In this document: positions 1 to 6,148 of the stretch, in pieces | Position numbering within the stretch: position 1 is the first letter of the stretch | Layout: each line of letters opens with the position of its first letter | Source of the DNA: Chloroflexota bacterium | Lineage (GTDB): Bacteria > Chloroflexota > Dehalococcoidia > GIF9 > AB-539-J10 | Length of the DNA stretch: 7,953 nucleotides | Direction: 5' to 3' | Assembly (NCBI GenBank): GCA_015222295.1 | Contig: JADFUZ010000010.1 | Coordinates: 1-7,953 of the forward strand | Made by a program: the position numbers and the translations under genes | Notes under the pieces: generated by a model | Databases searched by the model: none | What the model was told of the DNA's origin: nothing | The model's input: only the letters and a program-made list of their open reading frames with translations

Positions 1-20
1 CAGTTTTGGGAAAATCTTAA

Positions 21-29
21 AAGGAGGAG
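21..29 (+). promoter_or_regulatory. Ribosome binding site that supports a TTG start
   Basis: The sequence AAGGAGGAG is a near-perfect Shine-Dalgarno. It ends 7 nt before the TTG at 37. This spacing is what selects TTG as the start of the binding-protein gene, because the signal peptide (Met-Lys-Lys then a hydrophobic run) begins exactly there. No promoter can be judged because only 20 bases precede the site in the window. Confidence 0.85.
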
Positions 30-36
30 AAATAGT

Positions 37-2262
37 TTGAAAAAGATACTTTTTATTTCACTAGCAGTGATACTGGCTCTCAGTGCGGGCCTAATCGGCT
101 GTGGTGATGGTGACGGCTTGGGAGACCCTGTCACGGTCAAGCTGCTCATCAGGACCGAGGACCAGCGAAAGGACATAGGCAATTACGTCGGCCTCCAGCT
201 CGAAGACCTGGGGTTTACGGTTACCCGCCAGTACGGGACCAGTGGCGATTTGTCACCTCTCTGGTATGGCAGTGACCCCGACGACGGCTTGTGGAACGTG
301 TACACCGCCGCCTGGATTAACACGGCTGTGCCGCGGGATGAAGGCTCTAATTTTGGTGCGTTCTTCACTCCGCTGTGGTCAGCTATGGGTCCATTGTGGG
401 CGGCCTACACACCCACCGACGAGTTCCTGGCGGTGGCAACCGCACTGTGGAACAACGATTTCCCCAACATGGCGGCGCGCCAAGCCTTGTTTGAAGACGC
501 GGTGCCCATGTCCATGAACGACTCTGCCCGCATATTTCTCGATGACCGCACGTCGTTCTACATGCAGCAGGCGGATGTGGCCTTAGCCGCCGACGCCTAT
601 GGCGGCACCGAAGGCTCTCGGCTGTGGGCTCACTCAATCCACTTCCACAGCTCGGGTGTTCCGCAGTTACCGACGGGCAACACCACCTTGAGGGCAGCCA
701 CAGCCGATTTGCTGGTCGAGCCCTGGAACCCGATCGCCGGCTCGAACTGGGCATACGACCAGATGCCTATTTCGGCTACTCAAGACCGTGGCTTTATGTA
801 TGACACGAACGACGGGCTGTGCTGGCCTCAGGTCGCTAGCCATGCTGAAGTTACGGTGCAAACTGGTCTGCCCGTAGGTACCACTGCCGGGCACGAGACT
901 TGGTTGACACTTAGTACTACACCGGACCCGATTCCAGTACCGGCAACTGCCTGGGCTGACTGGGATGCCGATGCTGGCGACTGGACACTCGCGGGATCGG
1001 GCGTAACCGCCAAGACGAAGACCGTTGTCTACTACCCCACAGGTACCTTTGGTCGGCCGCTCCACGATGGGAGCACGCTGGATGAGGGCGACTTCCTGTT
1101 CTACACAATCCAGCAGTTCGACCGGGCTCAACCTACCAGCGACATCTACGACATAGACTACGTTGCAGAGTACGACGCTTTCATGTCGCACTTCAAGGGC
1201 TTCACGTTCAATTTCACCGACCCGAGCTACGACCTTGTGGTCACAACCTACGACGACATGTTCCAGTTGGACGCCGAGCTTATGGCCTTTGAGAACCAAT
1301 GGTTCCCTACCAGCAGCTACGGCCCTTTTGCCTGGCACACCCTGGCCCTGGGCTACCTGGCTGAGAGAGATTTGCAGCTGGCGTTCTCCGAGTCCAAGGC
1401 TACAGCAGCGAGCATCGAGCAGCTCGGCATGACCTCCGGGCCCAGCCTGGCCATACTTGCCGGTTACCTGGCCGATGTCCAAGACGGCGGGTCTGGTGAC
1501 TACCGGTTCCTGCCTTACCCGAACGTTCTGGGCACCTACATTACCGATGGAGAAATAGACACCCGATACAGTAACCTGGCGGCCTGGTATGCGAGCAAGG
1601 ATCACTTCTGGGTAGCCAGCGGGCCATACTACCTGGAGTCTGTCGACACCGTAGCCGACGTCGTTCAGTTGGACCGGTTCGGGAGCCATACCGACAGCGG
1701 CGACATGTGGTTCTTCCTGATGGATCCAGTTCCTACCACCCCGCCTGCTCACACTGGTGGCTGGGTAGACACGATCGTGCTGATCGTTCTGGATGATGCG
1801 CCTGCATTTTCGCAGCTTCAGTCCGACGACCTTGACATATATATACATGGTGAGTCTGACCCTGACCTATTCGCGGACGTTCAGGCTGACGCGGACTTGA
1901 GCTACTACCTGGCTTACGGCTTGTTCGACGAGCTCACCTTCAACCCAGCAGGCCCGTTCTTCGCAAATACTGGGAAACTGAACCCGTTTGGCATCCCCGC
2001 CGTCAGGCAAGCGCTGAACTGGGCAATTGAACGCAGTTACATCGCTGGCGAGATCTTCGGAGGCATGGCCGCCCCGAGGTACACCTGCGTTGGCACGGTG
2101 ACGGGAGATTACATCAACCGCTACCCGGCCCTGTTCGCAGCGACGAAGCTTGAGTATGCCTACGACTTCGACGCAGCTGATGACATCATCGAAGCCGAAA
2201 TGCTGGCTATCGCCGGCGTAACGCGCCATACAGATGGCAAATATTACTATCTAGCCCCGTGA
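37..2262 (+). CDS. Peptide ABC transporter substrate-binding lipoprotein (SBP family 5), circularly permuted
   Basis: Extracytoplasmic receptor of a Dpp/Opp-type importer, 741 residues against roughly 500-550 for typical DppA. A lipoprotein signal (KK, hydrophobic run, lipobox LIGC with Cys22) is followed by an acidic, Gly-rich linker (DGDGLGD). Residues 30-203 match the normally C-terminal part of the family: a VTVKLLIRTED strand, a helix ending in LEDLGFTV, a DGLWNVYTAAW strand, then an ALFEDAVPMSMNDSARIFL-type helix and strand. Residues 216-560 match the normal beginning: TLRAAT...EPWNP (the usual 'DP' start), LHDGSTLDEGDF (343-353), SGPYYLE (528-534). Residues 578-741 match the normal middle: a strand with DDLDIY (the usual GEIDI), LTFNPAGP, PAVRQALNWAIERSYI (654-669), and a final AGVTRHTDGKYYY. 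Compared with canonical DppA, order 3-1-2 has become 2-3-1. The start is TTG with a strong ribosome binding site. A terminator follows 30 nt after the stop, so expression is separate from the permease operon. The ligand cannot be told from sequence; peptide is the family default. Confidence 0.9.
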   Translation: MKKILFISLAVILALSAGLIGCGDGDGLGDPVTVKLLIRTEDQRKDIGNYVGLQLEDLGFTVTRQYGTSGDLSPLWYGSDPDDGLWNVYTAAWINTAVPRDEGSNFGAFFTPLWSAMGPLWAAYTPTDEFLAVATALWNNDFPNMAARQALFEDAVPMSMNDSARIFLDDRTSFYMQQADVALAADAYGGTEGSRLWAHSIHFHSSGVPQLPTGNTTLRAATADLLVEPWNPIAGSNWAYDQMPISATQDRGFMYDTNDGLCWPQVASHAEVTVQTGLPVGTTAGHETWLTLSTTPDPIPVPATAWADWDADAGDWTLAGSGVTAKTKTVVYYPTGTFGRPLHDGSTLDEGDFLFYTIQQFDRAQPTSDIYDIDYVAEYDAFMSHFKGFTFNFTDPSYDLVVTTYDDMFQLDAELMAFENQWFPTSSYGPFAWHTLALGYLAERDLQLAFSESKATAASIEQLGMTSGPSLAILAGYLADVQDGGSGDYRFLPYPNVLGTYITDGEIDTRYSNLAAWYASKDHFWVASGPYYLESVDTVADVVQLDRFGSHTDSGDMWFFLMDPVPTTPPAHTGGWVDTIVLIVLDDAPAFSQLQSDDLDIYIHGESDPDLFADVQADADLSYYLAYGLFDELTFNPAGPFFANTGKLNPFGIPAVRQALNWAIERSYIAGEIFGGMAAPRYTCVGTVTGDYINRYPALFAATKLEYAYDFDAADDIIEAEMLAIAGVTRHTDGKYYYLAP

Positions 2263-2292
2263 TGCCTGACAGAGCGAGTAGCTAGGTAACCC

Positions 2293-2328
2293 AACGGGGG
2301 ACCGCAGTCAGCGGTCCCCCGTTATTTC
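2293..2328 (+). terminator. Intrinsic terminator after the binding-protein gene
   Basis: A perfect 13-bp inverted repeat (AACGGGGGACCGC at 2293-2305 and its complement at 2311-2323) with a 5-nt AGTCA loop, followed by a short, imperfect T run (ATTTC). It begins 30 nt after the stop codon. The stem is very GC-rich, so termination is likely even though the U tract is weak. It separates the binding-protein transcript from the permease operon. Confidence 0.8.
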
Positions 2329-2372
2329 GCAGACCTCTTTCGCCATTGTGAATCCTGTTCCAGCATTGACGG

Positions 2373-2396
2373 GAAATCTCACTCCTCGCAATGACA
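2373..2396. repeat. Possible remnant of a dispersed repeat
   Basis: The stretch contains CTCCTCGCAATGACA preceded by AATCTC. Palindromic dispersed elements with arms reading like TCATTGCGAGGAG and AATCTC are, from memory, common in intergenic regions of several bacterial lineages. Here the two parts sit almost side by side and the usual inner sequence is missing, so at most this is a shrunken copy. There is no second copy in the window to prove it is repetitive. Confidence 0.3.
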
Positions 2397-2433
2397 AGAA
2401 CGTGCCAACAGGGTACCTGACCACGGCGAGGAC

Positions 2434-2462
2434 TTGACATCGTCGCAGGGTTGATATAGTAT
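2434..2462 (+). promoter_or_regulatory. Sigma70-type promoter for the permease operon
   Basis: A consensus -35 box TTGACA lies at 2434-2439. Two overlapping -10 boxes follow: TAGTAT at 2457-2462 with a 17-nt spacer, or TATAGT at 2455-2460 with a 15-nt spacer and a better match. Transcription would start near 2468-2470, giving a leader of about 230 nt before the dppB-like start at 2700. The position just downstream of the terminator suggests the permease/ATPase genes have their own promoter. Confidence 0.65.
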
Positions 2463-2699
2463 AGACAGGATTTTGTAGTACTGGGTGATCACGAGCTCGG
2501 GCTGTTCAGGAGATAGTGCTCCAGCTTGGTGTATGGTTGTTCTTTGCGAATGCCGGGATTGGGCCCATGCAGAAACTGTGAAACAATTCCCGGTGTGGGA
2601 GAGCAAAACTGCTGTAGGCTGACCGGTCGCGGTAAGCGGAGTTGAACGGAGAACCGGATTTGGACGGCCCTGCTCTCGGAAAGAGTTGAGTCCGAACCC
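2463..2699 (+). other. Long, structured 5' leader of the permease operon
   Basis: No convincing gene is present. Visible structure: a hairpin with arms CCGGGATTG (2553-2561) and CAATTCCCGG (2584-2593), 9 bp with one bulged base and a 22-nt loop; then a larger domain closed by a perfect 7-bp helix GAGAGCA (2599-2605) with TGCTCTC (2671-2677), enclosing a 5-bp helix CCGGT (2623-2627) with ACCGG (2653-2657). The 3' arm of the closing helix can instead pair with downstream AGAG (CTCT 2673-2676 with 2682-2685), a hairpin that covers the weak GGAAAGAG ribosome-binding-like stretch. The two foldings exclude each other. I recognise no known riboswitch class, and the switch is inference. Confidence 0.35.
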
Positions 2700-3785
2700 A
2701 TGCGTGAAGTTATCAACAGGCTAGGAAGATACGCTGTGGTCAGGGCAGTGTTCCTCTTCCTGGCTGTCATCGTGGCCATATACATCACAGTGATGATCGC
2801 CAATATGGGCGGTAAGCTTGACGAGATACGCAAGAGCGAGATCAGCCAGCAGGTTGGCATGCAAATTTTGGCGAACCCCGAGTATCGGCAGCTGCCACCG
2901 GACGAGCGCCTGAAGCTGCAAGAGGCGCTCGTGGCCCAGGAGTTTCGCCGGTTAGGCATGGACCAACCGTTCTTCCCCAAGCGGAGCTTCCAGTACTTGT
3001 CGAGTGCCCTGACATTGAGGCTGGGCTGGGCGGAGCATATGGCAAGCGATGCGGGGTCGCGACAGGTGCGATTGATAGTACTTGAGCGCCTGCCAACAAC
3101 GCTCCTTTTGTTTGGCACGGCTAACCTTACGCTATTCTTTCTATCTGTGTTCGTAGCTCTATTCTTGTCGCGACGGTATGGCAGCTTCCTGGACAGGCTG
3201 ACAATCGGGCTAGCGCCCAGTTCGGCAGCGCCGGGTTGGTTCTACGGACTCTTTCTAATCCTCATCTTCGCAGCTACGCTTCGGGTCCTACCCTGGGGAG
3301 GTCTAGTCGATGCCCCTGTGCCCGACACAAGCCTGGGCTACGCTTTGAGCGTGCTCAAACACATGATCCTGCCCACGACCGCCGTTATCCTGGGTGCCCT
3401 TTTTGCCACCATTTACTCGTGGCGCACTTTTTTCCTCATCTACTCCAGCGAAGACTATGTAGAACTGGCGCGAGCGAAGGGGCTTCCTTCCCGGAGCGTT
3501 GAGCTACGTTATGTACTGCGCCCCACGCTGCCTCCGATCCTCACCAACTTCCTGCTTGTGCTCATTACTATGTGGATGGGCCAGATTGTCCTGGAGACTG
3601 TGTTCCGATGGCCGGGGCTGGGGCGGGCCTATTACCTTGCGATCCAACTACAGGACACACCGGTTATCATCGGGGTCACCGTGATATTTGGCTACTTGCT
3701 GGCGGCTACCGTGTACGTCCTGGATTTTATGTACGCAGTTATTGACCCGCGCGTCCGTGTCGGGGCTGCGGGAAGGAGGGCATAG
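2700..3785 (+). CDS. dppB: Peptide ABC transporter permease, DppB-like
   Basis: Membrane permease that forms half of the translocation pore, 361 residues, slightly longer than typical DppB (about 310-340). Membrane segments are visible near residues 12-34, 133-157, 172-193, 217-245, 277-303 and 320-346. The cytoplasmic EAA loop, which docks on the ATPase, is clear: EDYVELARAKGL starts at 251 and runs to LRPTLPP (273-279). The C-terminal YAVIDPRVR is the family's usual ending. The segment between helices 1 and 2 (about 36-130) is charged and long (KLDEIRKSEISQQ, PPDERLKLQEALVAQEFRRLG), and the usual 'LxPGDP' motif after helix 1 is absent. ATG at 2700 is chosen because an in-frame stop lies at 2643 with no standard start between; its ribosome binding site is weak (GGAAAGAG, 14 nt away). 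First gene of the operon. Dpp versus Opp cannot be decided. Confidence 0.92.
   Translation: MREVINRLGRYAVVRAVFLFLAVIVAIYITVMIANMGGKLDEIRKSEISQQVGMQILANPEYRQLPPDERLKLQEALVAQEFRRLGMDQPFFPKRSFQYLSSALTLRLGWAEHMASDAGSRQVRLIVLERLPTTLLLFGTANLTLFFLSVFVALFLSRRYGSFLDRLTIGLAPSSAAPGWFYGLFLILIFAATLRVLPWGGLVDAPVPDTSLGYALSVLKHMILPTTAVILGALFATIYSWRTFFLIYSSEDYVELARAKGLPSRSVELRYVLRPTLPPILTNFLLVLITMWMGQIVLETVFRWPGLGRAYYLAIQLQDTPVIIGVTVIFGYLLAATVYVLDFMYAVIDPRVRVGAAGRRA
3773..3780 (+). promoter_or_regulatory. Ribosome binding site for the dppC-like gene (GTG start)
   Basis: AAGGAGGG lies inside the last codons of the dppB-like gene and ends 11 nt before the GTG at 3792. The spacing is a little long, but no other start fits the conserved N-terminal helix of the permease, so it supports the GTG. 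Confidence 0.65.
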
Positions 3786-3791
3786 GCAAGC

Positions 3792-5129
3792 GTGCAAAAC
3801 TGGTTGGCGAGGCTTCACGAGATCAGACGATACCCGGCGCTCATGGTTGGAGTGGTAATCATTGGCCTTTTTGTGATGGTTGGAATCTGTACCCCGATCG
3901 CCATACCTTACGGTGAGGGAATACGGCTGTGGCGTGGTGGCGAGGACGTGTGGGGCAACAACCCGAAGTACGCCGCCCCGGTCTGGTTCGACCTATTCAC
4001 CAGGGACAGGCTCCCGCGCACCATCATAGTCAGACTCGCAGATGGCGGGGCAGAGACTGACGAGGTAACTAACGGGGGGATGAAGCGGGTGGAGATTGCC
4101 TTGCCCTTCCAGTATGTCTACGATGGCTTCCCTGATGAGCTGAAACTATTTACCACGGCGAGTTCTCAGGCGGCTGGCAGGCCCATTGCTATCTCCTGGG
4201 AGACGCCTGACGGGCGAACGATCGTTCTCCAGGACAACCGTTTGCTGAAGAAATCAGACACATACTACATCTCTCAAGATAAGGACCTGCGCGAACGGCT
4301 GTCAAAATTGGCGCCTGAAGCGGGCTTGTTTGCTGACCCAGATAATACAGAGAAGCCGCTTAAGGGAGATTACAGGCTGGTGTTGACAGCAGAAGTTCCA
4401 GCCGCAGCTGAGCTGGATGCCAGGCTGGTAGTGTACGGCAAAATTCACGGCTTGGCAGGCACTGACCACCGCAGACGCGACCTGATGGTGGCACTTTTGT
4501 GGGGGGCGCCAATCGCACTTGTCTTCGGAGTGGCTGCTGCCGTGGGCACAACCGTACTCACATATATCCTGGCAGCAACGGGCACCTGGCTGGCCGGCAA
4601 GGTAGACAGGGTGTTCCAATGGATCACGCAGGTGAACCTTATTATACCCTTGCTGCCGGTTATGATCATGATAGGGTATCTCTACAGCCGCTCCATCTGG
4701 ACGATGCTGGCAATCGTCATTGTCCTAAATATATTCAGTTCAACGATGCTGACCTACCGCGCCATGTTCCTCCAGGCGAAGGAAGCGCCTTATATCGAGG
4801 CCGCCCAGGCTTATGGAGCAGGAAATCTCCGTATCATCCTTCGCTATCTTATGCCCAGACTGGCGCCCACGCTTCTACCCCAGTTTGTTCTCATAATTCC
4901 CCTGTTCGTGTTTCTGGAGGCTACGCTCGCGCTGCTTGGGCTCGGGGACCCTGTCCTTCCCACCTGGGGCAAGGTCCTGGAGAACGCGTACTCGGGGGGC
5001 GCATTGCTTAAGGGATACTACTACTGGTTTCTCGAGCCGTCCGTGCTGCTCATGACGCTGGGGATCGGGTTTGCCCTGATCGGCTACTCCCTGGATCGCA
5101 TCGTCAATCCGAGGCTGAGAACGGTGTGA
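3792..5129 (+). CDS. dppC: Peptide ABC transporter permease, DppC-like, with a large extracytoplasmic insertion
   Basis: Second pore subunit, 445 residues against about 300 for typical DppC. Helix 1 is at about 14-37 (ALMVGVVIIGLFVMV). The conserved GTDHRRRD, counterpart of the usual GTDxxGRD, is at 223-230, followed by the transport domain with helices near 233-268, 280-297, 302-320, 358-384 and 415-434. The EAA loop is APYIEAAQAYGAGNLR (332-347) and continues to LMPRLAPT. The ending LDRIVNPRLR is canonical. Between helix 1 and GTD lie about 185 residues, roughly 135 more than usual: an N-terminal Trp/Pro-rich part (GNNPKYAAPVWFDLF) and a part with alternating hydrophobic strands (RTIIVRLAD, KRVEIALPF, RPIAISWETPDG, DYRLVLTAEV) that reads as a beta domain. 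By topology it lies outside the membrane. The gene starts 6 nt after dppB stops, with GTG and its own ribosome binding site. Confidence 0.92.
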   Translation: MQNWLARLHEIRRYPALMVGVVIIGLFVMVGICTPIAIPYGEGIRLWRGGEDVWGNNPKYAAPVWFDLFTRDRLPRTIIVRLADGGAETDEVTNGGMKRVEIALPFQYVYDGFPDELKLFTTASSQAAGRPIAISWETPDGRTIVLQDNRLLKKSDTYYISQDKDLRERLSKLAPEAGLFADPDNTEKPLKGDYRLVLTAEVPAAAELDARLVVYGKIHGLAGTDHRRRDLMVALLWGAPIALVFGVAAAVGTTVLTYILAATGTWLAGKVDRVFQWITQVNLIIPLLPVMIMIGYLYSRSIWTMLAIVIVLNIFSSTMLTYRAMFLQAKEAPYIEAAQAYGAGNLRIILRYLMPRLAPTLLPQFVLIIPLFVFLEATLALLGLGDPVLPTWGKVLENAYSGGALLKGYYYWFLEPSVLLMTLGIGFALIGYSLDRIVNPRLRTV

Positions 5130-6148
5130 TAACGAATATGAGACAAGAGCCAAAGACAGTGTCTGGCAGCAGTAGAGGACTGCGGGCAACACAAGGCGCC
5201 GTGCTCGACGTAGAGAACCTTTACCTCTACTTCGGCGCCACTACCGGCGTGGTGCGAGCTGTTGACAGGGTCAGCTTCAAGCTGAACCACGGGCGGTCTC
5301 TGGCGATTGTCGGCGAGTCAGGTTGCGGCAAGACGTCGCTGGCCAGGGCTATCCTCAGACTCCTGCCTCGCAATGTGGACACATACAAAGGCCGGGTGTT
5401 GGTTGATGGCAACGACGTCATGAAATTCAGCGAGGAGCGCTTCCGTCGGGAGGTTCGGTGGGTAAAAATATCAATGGTCACGCAAGCTGCCATGAACTCG
5501 CTCAATCCTGTTCTCAAGGTGGGCTATCAGGTGGCCGAGCCACTGCTTCTCGACCATCGTGTGGGCAAAGGGGACGCGATGGAGCGAGCCAGGGAGGTTT
5601 TCCAAACGGTGGGCATCCCTGAAGCTTTCCTACAACGCTATGCCTTTGAGCTCTCAGGAGGAATGCGCCAGCGGGCGATAATCGCCATGGCTCTGGTAGC
5701 CAACCCACTCATTGTCATACTAGACGAACCAACGTCGGCACTGGACACCCTGACTCAGGCTAATATTATGAACGCCCTCAAGAAGATAAAGAAAGATCTG
5801 CGGCTGACCTACATCTTTATCACTCATGACATCGCGACTTCCAGCGAGCTGGCTGACGAAGTAATCTGCATGTATGCCGGGCAGTTGGTGGAGCACAGCA
5901 AAGCTGAGCGATTTTATCGCGAACCCCTCCATCCTTACGCGCGGATGCTCATGGCCAGCGTGCCCACTCTACGGCTTGACAAGAAGCCCGAGTTCATCAG
6001 CGGCCAGCCCCCGAGCCTCATCAACCCACCTCAGGGTTGTCGGTTTGCCGAGCGTTGCCCCAGACGATTCGAACGCTGCCAGGAGGAGCCACCCTTGTTC
6101 ACGCACGGAGACGGATTGGTGAAGTGCTGGCTGTATGAGCGAGATTGA
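5126..6148 (+). CDS. dppD: Peptide ABC transporter ATP-binding protein, DppD-like
   Basis: One of two ATPases that power import, cytoplasmic, 340 residues (normal length). Walker A GESGCGKT is at 63-70, Q-loop Gln at 120 (VTQAAMNSLNP), signature LSGGM at 176-180, Walker B LIVILDE at 195-201, D-loop SALD at 204-207, and switch His234 in ITHD. The C-terminal oligopeptide-transporter extension is present: HPYARMLMASVP, GQPPSLINPP, then cysteines 305, 311, 318 and 334 (CX5C-X6-C-X15-C), a pattern that in this family binds a 4Fe-4S cluster. All catalytic residues are intact. The GTG start overlaps the dppC stop by 4 nt (GTGA), which suggests translational coupling; ATG at 5138, four codons later, is an alternative start. 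Strongly linked to the permeases by position. Confidence 0.95.
   Translation: MITNMRQEPKTVSGSSRGLRATQGAVLDVENLYLYFGATTGVVRAVDRVSFKLNHGRSLAIVGESGCGKTSLARAILRLLPRNVDTYKGRVLVDGNDVMKFSEERFRREVRWVKISMVTQAAMNSLNPVLKVGYQVAEPLLLDHRVGKGDAMERAREVFQTVGIPEAFLQRYAFELSGGMRQRAIIAMALVANPLIVILDEPTSALDTLTQANIMNALKKIKKDLRLTYIFITHDIATSSELADEVICMYAGQLVEHSKAERFYREPLHPYARMLMASVPTLRLDKKPEFISGQPPSLINPPQGCRFAERCPRRFERCQEEPPLFTHGDGLVKCWLYERD

Noticed and set aside
667..1848. Long open frame (393 codons) on the minus strand inside the binding-protein gene
   Set aside because: It lies fully antisense to a clear SBP family 5 coding region, has no recognisable domain and no ribosome binding site at its start; its openness follows from the GC-rich codon pattern of the real gene.
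1837..1852. Alternating TA tract (ATATATATACAT) as a possible regulatory or repeat element
   Set aside because: It sits within coding sequence and encodes part of the DIYIHG strand; too short to be meaningful.
37..2262. Binding protein as a truncated pseudogene missing its N-terminal lobe
   Set aside because: The motifs of that lobe (DP start, HDG, GPYYL) are present further along in the same intact frame, and signal peptide, stop and terminator are proper.
2489..3118. 209-codon minus-strand frame spanning the leader and the start of dppB
   Set aside because: Ser/Arg-rich, low-complexity translation with no family features; the + strand permease with clear motifs explains the region.
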